64,000 bases of DNA from assembly GCA_963816315.1 (NCBI GenBank), contig CAWFJZ010000039.1, positions 184,996 through 248,995 on the forward strand. The letters run 5' to 3'. The notes beneath the pieces are model-generated. The model did not search any database, was not told the DNA's origin, and saw only the letters and a list, made by a program, of their open reading frames with translations. The DNA is from CADEEN01 sp963816315. GTDB lineage: Bacteria > Pseudomonadota > Gammaproteobacteria > Burkholderiales > Burkholderiaceae_C. The position numbers were made by a program, and so were the translations under genes. Positions within the stretch are counted from its first letter, which is position 1. Each line of letters opens with the position of its first letter. Shown one piece after another: positions 53,378 through 63,583 of the stretch.

Positions 53378-54594
53378 CTACTTGCTTTCCGCCCCGATCA
53401 CCTCGCCAAAGCGCACCCACGTCTTGCCGTCGAACGCATCAGTTGCACCTGCTCGATCGGCTCGAAGTCGGTCGGCGCTGGTGTTGATCTTGATGCCGGG
53501 CAGCACGTGTCGGGAGTCGAAGTCCTTCAGGCTTGCGGCCTGCTTCATCACGTTCTCGCGCGTCAGGTCGTTGCCGCACTGCTTGAGCACCTGCACCAGC
53601 GCCTGCGCCGCCGTGTAGCCGTAGACATTGGTAGCATGTCGAGCAGGTTGCCGTCGGGGTAGTACTTCTTCATGAACGCGAGCCACTCCTGCATCGCAGG
53701 CGTCGTTCGTCCACTGCGGGTCGGTCGGATCCTTGATGTAAGCGGCCGAGATCAGGCCCGACCGCTTTCTCCAGGCCGGCCGGCGTCAGCACGCTGCCGA
53801 CCGACGACGGAGACGTTGTTCAGGAAGTGCAGCGGCTTCCAGCCGATGTCGTAGGACCTTGCGGATCGCCTGCGCGGCGAACTTGGGCGTGGTGATGTTG
53901 AAGAACGTGTCTGCGCCCGAGGCCTGCAAGCTGCACGATCTGCGAATCGACCGTCGGGTCGGTCACTTCGTAGCTGACGCTCGGCGACGATCATCTTGGC
54001 CGCCTTGTCGCCCAGCCCGTCCTTCAAGCCCTTCAGGTAGTCCTTGCCGTAGTCGTCGTTCTGGTAGAGCACGCCGATCTTCGCGTCCGGTCTGTTCCTT
54101 CAGGATGTGCCTGGCGTAGATCTGCGTCTCGGTCTGGTAGCTGGGCTGCCAGCCCATGGTCCAGGGATAGTTCTGCGGATCGTTCCACTTGGTCGCGCCG
54201 CTCGCGAGAAACAGCTGCGGCACCTTCTTCGCGTTGAGGTACTTATGGATCGCCGTGTTGGTCGGCGTACCGAGTGGCTGAACACGAGCAGCACCTCGTC
54301 CTGCTCGACCAGCTTGCGCACCTGCTCGACCGTCTTGGGCGGGCTGTAGCCGTCGTCCAGGCTGATCAGGTTGATCTTGCGCCCGTTGATGCCGCCCTCG
54401 TCGTTGACCTTCTTGAAGTAGGCGGCCTCGGCCTTGCCGATCGTGCCGTACGCCGAGGCCGGGCCGCTGTAGGGCATGGTCTGGCCGATCTTGATTTCGG
54501 TGTCGGTGACGCCGGGGCCGTACTTCTTCTGCGCCAAGGCCGCGGGTGAGGAGAGCGCGAGGCTGGCGCACAGGATCAGGGGTTTGAGCCACAT
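53378..54594 (-). CDS. livK: Branched-chain amino-acid ABC transporter substrate-binding protein (several frameshifts)
   Basis: Periplasmic binding protein of the Peripla_BP_6/LivK family. Signal peptide LILCASLALSSPAALAQ; GVTDTEIKIGQTMPYSGPAS and YFKKVNDEGGINGRKINLIS are hallmark sequences; then LFLASGATKWNDPQNYPWT, IGVLYQNDDYGKDYLKGL, NVYGYTAAQALVQVLKQCG and DGKTWVRFGEVIG. Breaks near 54280, 54085, 53980, 53820, 53630, 53470 and 53440 are single-base. Repaired length about 400 residues. Related to binding proteins for amino acids or aromatic acids. It is separated from livM by the AfsR-like and unknown genes, all on the same strand. Confidence 0.8.
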
Positions 54595-54684
54595 GTGGGT
54601 CTCCGGTGAGTTAGCGATTCTTGGACCGCGAGCGCTGGACAAGCAAGTCCGTCTCCCTACCTTGGCGTTGTCGGCCAGCGGGGG

Positions 54685-55383
54685 TTACTCGGTTGGCTCG
54701 GACCGGGTCTCTCGCACATTCAGCGTGTAGAACACGTCCAGCGAAAAGCCGGGAATCGAGCCGCGGAAGCTGAGATGGTGCTGCCCGACCGACAGCCCGC
54801 GCAGCAGCACGTAGTAGCCGTCGTCGACGGCTGGCGAGTACACGCGGCCTGCCACCAGACAAGGGATCCCGAAGGTGACGCTGAACAAGTCCTGCGGGGG
54901 TAGCGTGACGGCGAACGGGACGGAGCGCACGCGGCGCGGGCGGACCGGCCGGTTGTCGAGCAGCACCGACAAGCCGCTTGCGGCGTCAATGCCGGGCGCA
55001 ACGAGTGCCCGCAATTCAGCCACCGACAGGTCACGGTTCTCCTGGAAGCACCCGGGGGAACTAAAGTTGACGCTGTTGACGACCGGGAAGAACAACGCCG
55101 TGCCTTCGGGCACGTCGCAAGTGCGCACCACGGGCGGGGGCGTCCCGCTTGCCGACACCGTCCCCGCGAGGAACCAGACGGCCCCGCGCTGACCGACCAT
55201 GCAGTGACCTCCGGTGAGGTCGGGGAGCGGATTGGTCGCGGTGGGGATCGACAACGCCCATTGCCACCACTGGGCGCTGAGCTCGCGCAAGTACTCGCGG
55301 TCGTTGTCGGCGAGTGCCGGCACGGCGGTCGATCCGATCGCGGCGATTACCGCTGCAGTGAGAAAGTGGCGGTAGTGCTTCAT
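54685..55383 (-). CDS. Secreted protein of unknown function
   Basis: 232 residues, intact. Signal peptide TAAVIAAIGSTAVPALAD; the mature part starts NDREYLRELSAQWWQWALSI, followed by a Pro-rich stretch and paired Cys in GGHCMVG and VRTCDVPEG, then PGCFQENRDL and a late IPCLVAGRVY; four Cys could form two disulphides. Ends with a beta-rich domain (VLLRGLSVGQHHLSFRGS). I recognise no named family. Strong AAGGAGG ribosome site before the ATG at 55383. It lies between the AfsR-like regulator and livK. Confidence 0.6.
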   Translation of the reverse strand: MKHYRHFLTAAVIAAIGSTAVPALADNDREYLRELSAQWWQWALSIPTATNPLPDLTGGHCMVGQRGAVWFLAGTVSASGTPPPVVRTCDVPEGTALFFPVVNSVNFSSPGCFQENRDLSVAELRALVAPGIDAASGLSVLLDNRPVRPRRVRSVPFAVTLPPQDLFSVTFGIPCLVAGRVYSPAVDDGYYVLLRGLSVGQHHLSFRGSIPGFSLDVFYTLNVRETRSEPTE

Positions 55384-55498
55384 CGATTTCCTCCTTCGGC
55401 GCGGACGGGGTGGCCGAGGGGAGGAGCCTGCGCCGGAAGGGCAGTCGTGTCCTTGAAGACGCCTGAATTTTGCTGAAACTCGGCTTGGGCGTGAGCCG

Positions 55499-58025
55499 CT
55501 AAAGCCGCGGTGGCAGCGCGACCGAGATGGCTTCATCCTCGGTCAACGCGCGGCCCTCGGCCAGAAGCCGATCAAACTCGTCTGCGCTCAACGCTGCGGC
55601 AACCATGGCGCGTGCCGCATCGTGGCAGCGGCGCTTCGTCACCGTGGACAACGTCGGTGGAGCGTTCGGATTCTCGATGTAGCCAATGATGCGCGCCGCA
55701 TCGTCCATTCGCCGTTCGAGCGCCAGGAAGTAGGCAACGTAGGTGAACGCCCATTGTGCCGAACCGATGGCATGCCTGAGCTGCGGCACCCCGGATCGAA
55801 ACAACGCCTCGGCCTCCTGCAGGCGTCCGAGGGCCGTAAGCGCTGCGCCCTGCCAGACCTGAAACATCGAACGGAACTTCGCAGGGAGCACCGCTCCGGA
55901 AGCGTCGAGGAGGTCCTGCGCTCGGCGAAAGGCGGCCTCGAAGTGGCTTTCGTCGTTGTCGATGCAGACAAGCATCATTTCGCACACCTGCGCGAAATGA
56001 CCGTCCCCACCAGAACGCCGATGGAGGTCGAGCACGGCGTCGCAATGTCTGCGCGCCTCATCGAGCCGCTGCAAAGCGAAGTACGCGCGTTGTGCATGCC
56101 CATGCTCGATGGCCGCTCGGGTCCAGAGCGGCCAGGAGGGATCGAGGAGTTCCTGCGCTTGTGCCAGCGGAGCTTGCGCCGCAACTGAGTCACCGAGGTG
56201 GCTCAATTTCCACGAGGCGCTGAGAAGCGATCGAAACCGCCAATATCGATCCCCGAGACCGCGATACAGCTCCGCCGCTTCGAGGCCGGCCTGCGCTTGA
56301 TGTTTCATGCCGACATGCAATCGGCATGTTCGACACCGCGAACCAGTACCGCGCAGCCAGCAGCGGCGGCGTCGACGGGTCGACCCAGGGTTCGACGACG
56401 CCGTAAAGCCGCTCGCCTTCATCACTGCAGGCTTGGGCATCCCACACCATGTCGCTTGCACCAGCCAGCGCAATCGCGATCTGGCGGTTTCCATGGGGTC
56501 CCGTGGCCCAGGCCGCAGCAGCCCGTACGTTGTCCAGATCAGGCGCCACGCGAAGCGTTCGCGCATTCGGCCCTTCCATCGGGTTACGCCCTACCAGGGC
56601 GTCGGCCATCACCTGCGCGTGCCGGCGTCGCAGCGCCTCCAGCACGCCGGCATCCGACAGCCGCTCCAGCGCGAACGCGCGGCTGCTCTCCAGCAGCCGA
56701 TAGCGCGGCGCGTTACCCTCTTCCACGAGCACCAGCGACTTGTCGATCAGCGCCGCCAAATGGTCGAGCACCGCCCACTCATCGATCACCCCGTCGCAGG
56801 CGAGTTGCTGCGCGGCCTGCATTGAAAAGCTACCGACGAAAACGCCAAGCTGGTCGAACACCGTGCGCTCCTGCGGCGACAGCAGCGCATGACTCCACTG
56901 CAATGCGGCGCGCAGCGTCTGGTGCCGCGGCAGCGCGGTGCGCACGCCACCGGCGAGCAACTTGAGTTGTTCATCCAGCCGCTGGCGCAGGCCGAGCACA
57001 CCGAGCAACGGCACGCGACCTGCGGCCAGCTCGATCGCCAACGGAATGCCATCCAGCCGCCGGCAAATGTCGACCACCGCTTCGGTGTTGTCAGCACTCA
57101 GAGCGAATCGCGGGTCGGCAGCCTGCGCGCGAGCGACGAAGAGTTCCACGGCGCCGTAGCTCGACGCCGCAGCGACTCCATTGGCCGCGGCAGGGAAGGC
57201 CAGCGGGTTCAACCGATCGACACGCTCCTCGCCGAGGTGCAGCGGCTCCTGGCTGGTGACCAGCAGCCGCACTTGCGGTGCACCGGCGAGGACCTTCGTC
57301 GCCAGTTCCACGATCGAGGGCAGCAGGTGCTCGCAATTGTCGAGCACCAGCAGCAACCGTTGTTCGCGCAGCACCGCGACCAGCGACGCAAGCGCCGCAT
57401 CGCCCTTCGCGACGGCGTAGCCGAGCACTCGTGCCACCGTCGACACCACCAGCAGCGGATCGGCCAGCGGCGCCAGTTCGACCAACCATACGCCGTCGGC
57501 ATAGCTGCCGCGCAAGGCATGCGCGACCGCTTGTGCGACACGCGTCTTGCCGATGCCTGCCGGGCCTACGACGCTGACGAGGCGGTGCTGTTCGAGCAGC
57601 CGGACAACCGCCTCGACGTTGTCACCGCGGCCATAGAGCGGCGGCAGTTGCGCCGCTAGGTTGCCCGGCGCAAGGCCGCTGCTCGTTTCGTCGCGACGGT
57701 CGGGCTCGGCGCGGCCCGGCTGCACGGCATCGCGCAGCAGCGTGAAGGTGTAGCCGCGCCCCGGTACGGTGGCGATCGCCTGCGGGCCCAGCACCTTGCG
57801 CAGCAGCGAGATCTGCACCTGAAGGTTGTTCTCCTCGACAACGACCTTCGGCCACACGAGATCGAGCAACTCGTTCTTTGACACCAGCTCGCCAGCGCGC
57901 TCGACCAAGGCCACCAGCAGGTCGAACGCCCGCGGCGTGACGGCTACCTCCTTGCCGTCGCGCCGCAGCGCGCGGCGGCCCGGCATGAGCTCAAAGCCTT
58001 CGAACTGATACGCCAGTGGCTGCAT
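55499..58025 (-). CDS. AfsR/SARP-like regulator with winged helix, NB-ARC-type ATPase and TPR region (one frameshift)
   Basis: About 842 residues. The N-terminal OmpR-type winged helix (YQFEGFELMPGRRALRRDGK to VPGRGYTFTLLR) is followed by a STAND ATPase with Walker A VVGPAGIGKTRVAQ near 152-165 and LLLVLDNCEHLLPSIVELA (Walker B), the GLPLAIEL-like GIPLAIELAAGRVPLLG, and a C-terminal helical repeat domain. This is the ATPase-coupled 'winged helix regulator' type that responds to a ligand or protein bound by the repeats. One frameshift near 56317, after WFAVSNMP; continues RLHVGMKHQAQAGLEAAELYRG. The ATG at 58025 is 32 bp after livM with GAGGGAG upstream, so co-transcribed. It may control the transporter. 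Confidence 0.82.
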
Positions 58026-58057
58026 CGCAGCTCCCTCGCCTGTGCGGCGCTGCCAGT

Positions 58058-59033
58058 CTAACTTGGCGTGCTGCGCTGGCGCCAGCGTGCCCAGCCGGCG
58101 CGAATGGCGCCGTGGATGCCGCCCGGCATCACGAACACGCAGCCGATCAGGAAGACGCCGTAGATCGCCCACGGCGCGGCCTTGGAGATCTGGTCGGCCA
58201 GGTTGGGCACGAACTGGATGAACAGCGCGCCGTAGATCGCGCCGGGGATCGACGCCAGGCCGCCGACGACGATGCCGACCAGGAGAGTGATCGACAGGAA
58301 GATGGTGAAGCTGTCCGGCGCGACGAACTGCACCGCGATCGCGCCCAGCGCGCCGGCGACGCCGGTGTACATCGCGCTGACGCCGAAGGCGAGCGACTTG
58401 TAGAGCGCGCTGTCGACGCCCATCGCCTCGGCCGCGATCGGCTGGTCGCGGATCGCCACCAGCGCGCGGCCGACGCGGCCGCGCAGCAGGTTCCAGCCGA
58501 GCACGAACATCAGCACGCGTGACCGCCAGCGTGAAGAGGTACAGCCACTGGTCCGGCGTTGAGCGGCAGGCCGAACGGCGCGTCGGGCTTGACGATCACG
58601 ATGCCCTGCACGCCGCCGGTCCAGTTCTCGAGGTGCTTGTACTTGAGCAGCTGCGGCATCGACACGCCGAGCGCGAAGGTGGCGAGCGCGAGGTACAGGC
58701 CCTCGAGCCGCAGCGCCGGCAGCCCGAACAGGAAGCCGACCACCAGGCACACCGCGCCGGCCACCGGCAGGTCGCCCAGTAGGGCACGCCGAACTTGTCC
58801 ATCAGGATCGCCGCGGCGTAGGCGCCGATGGCGTAGAACGCGCCGTGGCCGAGCGAGATCTGGCCGTTGTAGCCGGTGAGCAGGTTGAGCCCAGCAGCGC
58901 GATGGCGTAGACCAGCACCAGCGTGAACTGGAACATGCGGTAGTCGCTGACGCAGCGAACGGCAGCGCGCAGGCGGCGACGAGCAGCAGCGCGAGCCGAT
59001 CGACCGCAGCTCGGCGTGCAGCTTGCGCGCCAT
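58058..59033 (-). CDS. livM: Branched-chain amino-acid ABC transporter permease LivM (several frameshifts)
   Basis: Inner-membrane permease. Recovered pieces: FQFTLVLVYAIALLG, LNLLTGYNGQISLGHGAFYA (signature of LivM), YAAAILMDKFGVPYW, GLPALRLEGLYLALATFALG, YKHLENWTGGVQGI, GRALVAIRDQPIAAEAMGVD and a C-terminal ending GGIHGAIRAGWARWRQRS. Shifts near 58990, 58890, 58770, 58550 and 58515. Follows livH in the operon. Confidence 0.82.
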
Positions 59034-59058
59034 GCGGGCTCGCACGACGCGTGCCACG

Positions 59059-59933
59059 TCATACCCGCGTCACGTGCACCTTGCCGAACAAGCCCGAGGG
59101 CTTGACCAGCAGCACGCCGATGATCAGCACCAGCGCCACCGCGAGCTTGAGCTCGTTGCCGATCACGAAGGCGCCGAGCACGTTCTCCAGCACGCCGACC
59201 ATGAAGCCGCCGAGCACCGCGCCGCCCGGGTTGTCGATGCCGCCGACCAGCGCGGCGGCAAACGCGTAGAGCAGGACGCCGCCCATCATGTTCGGGATCG
59301 AGAAAGACGATCGGCGCGACCATCATGCCGGCGACCGCGCCGATCGCGGCCGCCAGGCCCCAGCCGAGCGCCAGCATCCAGCCCACGCGGATGCCGACCA
59401 GCCGGCTCGAAACCGGGTTCTGCGCCGCGGCGCGCATCGCCAGGCCGAGCGGCGTGAAGCGGAAGAACGCGTACAGCAGCACCAGCACGACCAGCGTGAC
59501 GCCGATCGCGCCCAGCTCGTGCGGCCGAAGAATGTATCTGCCGAACAGCGGCTCCGTCGGGAACGGGCTGGGGAAAGTCTTGATGGTGTAGCTGAAGATC
59601 CAGCCGGCGACGCTGTTGAGGATCACCAGCAGGCCGATGAACACGACCACCACCGCCAGCACCGGCGCGTTCTCCACCGGCCGGATGATGACGCGCTCGA
59701 TCACCACGCCGAGCACGAAGGCGAACACCACCGTGAGCGAAGAAGGCCGCCCAGTACGGCACGCCGGCGTTGATCAGCGCCCAGGCGATGTAGGTGGAGA
59801 ACATCGCCATCTCGCCCTGCGCGAAGTTCACCAGGTGCGTGGCCTGGTAGATCATCACCAGCGCCAGCGCGAGGCTGGCGTAGATGCCGCCGGTGGCGAG
59901 GCCGGCGAGCACCTGGTGCAGGAAGGCGTCCAT
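59059..59933 (-). CDS. livH: Branched-chain amino-acid ABC transporter permease LivH (two frameshifts)
   Basis: Begins MDAFLHQVLAGLATGGIYAS and LALVMIYQATHLVNFAQGEM, typical of LivH, then LLVILNSVAGWIFSYTIK, AMRAAAQNPVSSRLVGIRVG (EAA-like loop) and the end LIIGVLLVKPSGLFGKVHVTRV (last part). Shifts near 59745 and 59302; in both cases the continuation is immediate. About 291 residues after repair, normal length. ATG at 59933 is 4 bp after livF stop. Confidence 0.85.
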
Positions 59934-59937
59934 CGCC

Positions 59938-60658
59938 TCAGTAGCCGAGGTAGGAGCGGCGCACCGCGTCGTTGCGCTTCATCTCGTCGGCGGTGCCCGA
60001 GAGCACGACGCGGCCGGTCTCGATCAGGTAGGCGTGGTCGGCGAGCTCGAGCGCCATCGCCGCGTTCTGCTCGACCAGCAGCATGCTGACGCGCTCGTTC
60101 TGGTTGATCGTGCGCAGGATGCCGAACAGCTCCTGCACGATCAGCGGCGCGAGGCCGAACGACGGCTCGTCCAGCAGCATCAGCCGCGGGCCGCAGCATC
60201 AGCGCGCGCGACACCGCCAGCATCTGCTGCTCGCCGCCCGACAGCGTGCCGGCCTGCTGCGCGCGGCGCTCCTTCAGGCGCGGGAAGTAGCCGTACACGC
60301 GCTCGAGGTCCGCCGTCGACGGCGGCGCGGTCCTTGCGCACGTAGGCGCCCAGGCGCAGGTTCTCCTCGGTGGTCAGGTTGACGAAGGTGCCGCGGCCGT
60401 CGGGCACGTGCGCGATGCCCAGGCGCACGATGTCCTCGGTGGCCATGCCGTCGATGCGCGCGCCGCCGAAGCGGATTTCGCCCTGCGTCTTGCACCATGC
60501 GCGCACAGCGCGCGCAGGGTGGTGGTCTTGCCGGCGCCGTTGGCGCCGAGCAGCGTCGTGATCGATGCCCTCCGGCCATCGCGAAGCTGATGCCGTGCAG
60601 CACGCGCGTCAGCCCGTAGGCGGCGTGCAGGCCGCTGAACTTCGAGCAGCGCGGTCAT
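59938..60658 (-). CDS. livF: Branched-chain amino-acid ABC transporter ATPase LivF (several frameshifts)
   Basis: ATPase subunit of the LivF type: MTALLEV start, LLGANGAGKTTTLRALC (Walker A), DIVRLGIAHVPDGRGTFVNL and LTTEENLRLGAYVRKD (LivF-specific block), GTLSGGEQQMLAVSRALM (signature), LMLLDEPSFGLAPLIVQELF (Walker B), then ERVSMLLVEQNAAMALELAD, ending MKRNDAVRRSYLGY. Shifts near 60635, 60560, 60500, 60320 and 60190. The start overlaps the livG stop. Confidence 0.82.
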
Positions 60659-61433
60659 CACGTCGTGCACCCAGGTAGGCCTGCGATCACCTCCGGGTGC
60701 TGCTGCACCTCGGCCGGCGTGCCTTCGGCGATCTTCCTGCCGAAGTTCAGCGCCACCACGCGGTCCGAGATGCTCATCACCAGGCTCATGTGGTGCTCGA
60801 CCAGCAGCACCGTCGAGCGCAGGCGGTCGCGGATGTCGCGGATCAGCGCGCCGAGCGCGTCGACTTCCTCGTGGTTCAGGCCGCTGGCCGGCTCGTCGAG
60901 CAGCAGCAGCTTCGGGTCGCTCGGCCAGCGCGCGCGCCAGTTCGACGCGCTTTTGCGTGCCGAAGGGCAGGTCGCGACCGGCGCTGCCGGCGACTGCGTC
61001 CAGCCCGAGCGAAGTGCACCAGCTCGCGCGCGCGCTCGGCGTGAGCGCGCTCCTCGCGCCGCGACACGCGGCAGGCGCAGCGCGTTGGCGAGGAAGCCGC
61101 TGCGCGGTGCGGCAGTGGCGCCCGACCATCACGTTGTCGAGCACCGTCATGGTGGCGAACAGCGCCAGGTTCTGGAACGTGCGGCCGATGCCGAGCGCGG
61201 CGATGCGGTGCTGCGGCAACGCCAGCAGCGAGCTTGCCGTCGAACAGGATGTCGCCGCTGTCGCACTCGTAGAGGCGCGACAGGCAGTTGAACAGCGTGG
61301 TCTTGCCGGCGCCGTTCGGGCCGATCAGGCCGACGATCTGGCCCGCGCTCGACGTCGAAGGAGACGCCGTCGAGCGCGACGATGCCGCCGAAGCGCACGC
61401 CGACGTCGCGCACGGCCAGCAGCGCTCTCTCAT
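60656..61433 (-). CDS. livG: Branched-chain amino-acid ABC transporter ATPase LivG (several frameshifts)
   Basis: First gene of the transporter operon. Fragments: ALLAVRDVGVRFGGIVALDG, IVGLIGPNGAGKTTLFNCL (Walker A), RLYECDSGDILFDGK, IAALGIGRTFQNLALFATM (LivG hallmark), RDLPFGTQKRVELARALAE (signature region) and LLLLDEPASGLNHEEVDALG on repair. About eight single-base shifts. ATG at 61433 is only three codons ahead of a phase change; a TTG slightly upstream is possible. The exact stop depends on the repairs; I put it at the livF start. Confidence 0.78.
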
Positions 61434-62009
61434 GATTTGCTTGTTTGGGTAGAAGCAATGTGGGTGGTCTCAAGCTAAAGCATGATGCACGAGTGTGCTG
61501 CACCGCAGGTACGCGGTCAAAGTCGATGCGGCCTTTCGAGGATCGGGTTTGCGGTGACGGTGCCGGCACGGGACACCGATCTTGATCTCGCCATGCCCGG
61601 CATGGGCAGTGGCCTCAGTTGTGCATCGAGAGTCGAATGGCTGGTTTCGGTGACGGTATGTCTCGCCACGGCGAGCGACCCCTCCTGGCCGAGAGCGACA
61701 GGAGAACGGTCGCTTTGTGCCCATGCGCCCTCGCCTGCCTCTGCGAGCGCGCTCACCAGCGACGTACAAACCGGCCGGTCGCGATCGCCACGACCTCGAT
61801 CTCGCTGCCTCCAACGTTCACTTCAGTTCAAGGCCAGCGAGCGGTACGCCGAGCGGCACAGCAACACATGTCCGCGCAGCCGACGTTCACTGCATCAATC
61901 CGACCCCTTGCTGACGCACGAAGAAGCACCGCAAAGCGGTCCTTCACGAGCATCGCGATGTTCACAACGCCCTGAATTGGCAGGGTAGACCTTGCGCGTA
62001 CACGCAGCG
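61434..62009. other. Gene-free stretch between livG and xdhC
   Basis: No convincing coding frame. It includes ACATGTCCGCGCAGCCG followed by ACGTTCA near 61867-61890, a close variant of the motif at 51556-51579. The livG promoter should lie near 61440-61520; no clear operator seen. Confidence 0.45.
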
Positions 62010-63012
62010 CTAGCGAGCGTTGCCAGAGACCAGGCGGTCGGTCGGGACGGTTGACCCAAGTTTCTTTTGCGTCAACAGCACGCCGTTGCGCACCGCCATC
62101 ATCTCGGCCAGGATCGAGACCGCGATCTCGGGCGGCGTCTGCTGCCGAGTTGCAGGCCGACCGGGCCGTGCAGGCGCGCGATCTCGTCGGCGCTAGGTCG
62201 AACAGCGCCAGCCGCTCGCGGCGCGCGTCGTTGTTGCTCCGCGAGCCGAGCGCGCCGACGTAGAACGCCGGCGACTTCAGCGCTTCGAGCAGCGCCATGT
62301 CGTCGAGCTTGGGGTCGTGCGTCACCGCCACCACCGCGCTGTGCGGGTCGAGCTGCAGTTCGGTCACCACGTCGTCGGGCATCGTGCTTGCTGAACGTCG
62401 TGCCGGCGATGTCCCACGTCGGTGGTACTCCTCGCGCGGATCGCAGCAGATGACCTCGAAGTCGAGCGCCTGCGCCATCTGCGCGAGCAAGCGCGAGAGC
62501 TGCCCGGCGCCGATGATCAGCAGGCGCCAGCGCGGGCCGTACAGCGCGCGCAGCGTCGCGCCGTCGAACGCGAAGGCTTCGCCGCGCGACGCCGGCTCGA
62601 TGCTCACGCTGACCCGTCTTCATGTCGAGCGGCGCGCGACGAGTTCGTGGCGCGCCGTGCGCGCAGCACCTCGTCGATCCACGCCGCATCGGTGAGCGGC
62701 TCGAGCACGAGCTGCAGGGTGCCGCCGCAGGGCAGGCCGAAGCGCGCGGCCTCCTCCTTGCGTGACGCCGTAGGTCACGAGCGACGGCGTGGCCACGCGT
62801 TCGCCCTCGCGCACGCGGTCGATCAGGTCGTCTTCGACGCAGCCGCCGGAGACCGAGCCGACCACCAGGCCATCGTCGCGCATCGCCAGCAACGCGCCCG
62901 GCGGCCGCGGCGCCGAGCCCCAGGTTTCGATCACGGTGACCAGCCACACGTCGTGGCCGGCGCGCTTCCAGTCGCGCGCCTGGCTCAGCACTTGAAGATC
63001 GAGACTGTCCAT
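62010..63012 (-). CDS. xdhC: XdhC/CoxI-family molybdenum-hydroxylase maturation protein (several frameshifts)
   Basis: Cytoplasmic chaperone that sulphurates or loads the molybdenum cofactor of xanthine- or CO-dehydrogenase-type enzymes. Start MDSLDLQVLSQARDWKRAGH, then VWLVTVIETWGSAPRPPGAL and GLVVGSVSGGCVEDDLIDRV (XdhC_CoxI domain with Cys), RWRLLIIGAGQLSRLLAQMA (Rossmann part), FEVICCDPREEYH, VVAVTHDPKLDDMALLEAL and FYVGALGSRSNNDARRERLA, ending TVPTDRLVSGNAR at about 62010. Shifts near 62770, 62635, 62400, 62215 and 62140. GGAG precedes the ATG at 63012, which overlaps the coxG stop by one base. Confidence 0.82.
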
Positions 63013-63576
63013 CACCTGCTCCTATCGACGCAGCCACCACCAAATCCAGCGAGCACGAGAACCGTGCCGGCGACCCACCACACCATTCGGCTCGGTGCGG
63101 CGCTGGCGCAGGCGGCGCACCGCCGCGACCACCCGCGGCGGGTTTCAAGCGTGCTTCAAAGGCATTGAAGAAGTCTTCGGTGATCTTGCCCGCTGCGGCG
63201 TCGATCAGCCGCGAGCCCACCTGCGCCATCTTGCCGCCGACCTGCGCCCGCGCGTGGTAGCGCAGGCGTGTCTGCTCGCCTTCTGCGGCCAGTGCCACGT
63301 CGGCCGAGCCCTTGCCAAGCCGGCGACGCCGCCCTGGCCGTCGAAGTGGATCGTGTAGCTGTTGGGCGGCTGCACGTCGGTCATCTGCAGCTTGCCTTTG
63401 AAGCGCGCACTGACCGGCCCGACCTTGACCGCGACCAGCGCTTCGTAGGCGTCTTCGCCGGTGCGCTCGATCGACTCGCAGCCGGCAATGCAGTCGCGCA
63501 GGATCGCGGGGTCGTTGAGCGCGCGCCAGGTCGTGTCGACCGAGGCCGGGATCAGGCGTTCGCCTTTGAGTTCCAT
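63012..63576 (-). CDS. coxG: CoxG-like SRPBCC protein (CO dehydrogenase subunit G family), frameshifted
   Basis: START/SRPBCC-fold protein associated with form II/CoxL-like molybdenum hydroxylases; thought to recruit the enzyme to the membrane. Starts MELKGERLIPASVDTTWRAL, then DPAILRDCIAGCESIERTG and VKVGPVSARFKGKLQMTD; after GQGGVAGL a shift near 63310 leads to GKGSADVALAAEGEQTRLRY and MAQVGSRLIDAAAGKITEDF. A further shift gives the C-terminal membrane anchor MVWWVAGTVLVLAGFGGG and a stop overlapping the xdhC start. It follows coxE by 7 bp. Confidence 0.8.
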
Positions 63577-63583
63577 GATGTGC

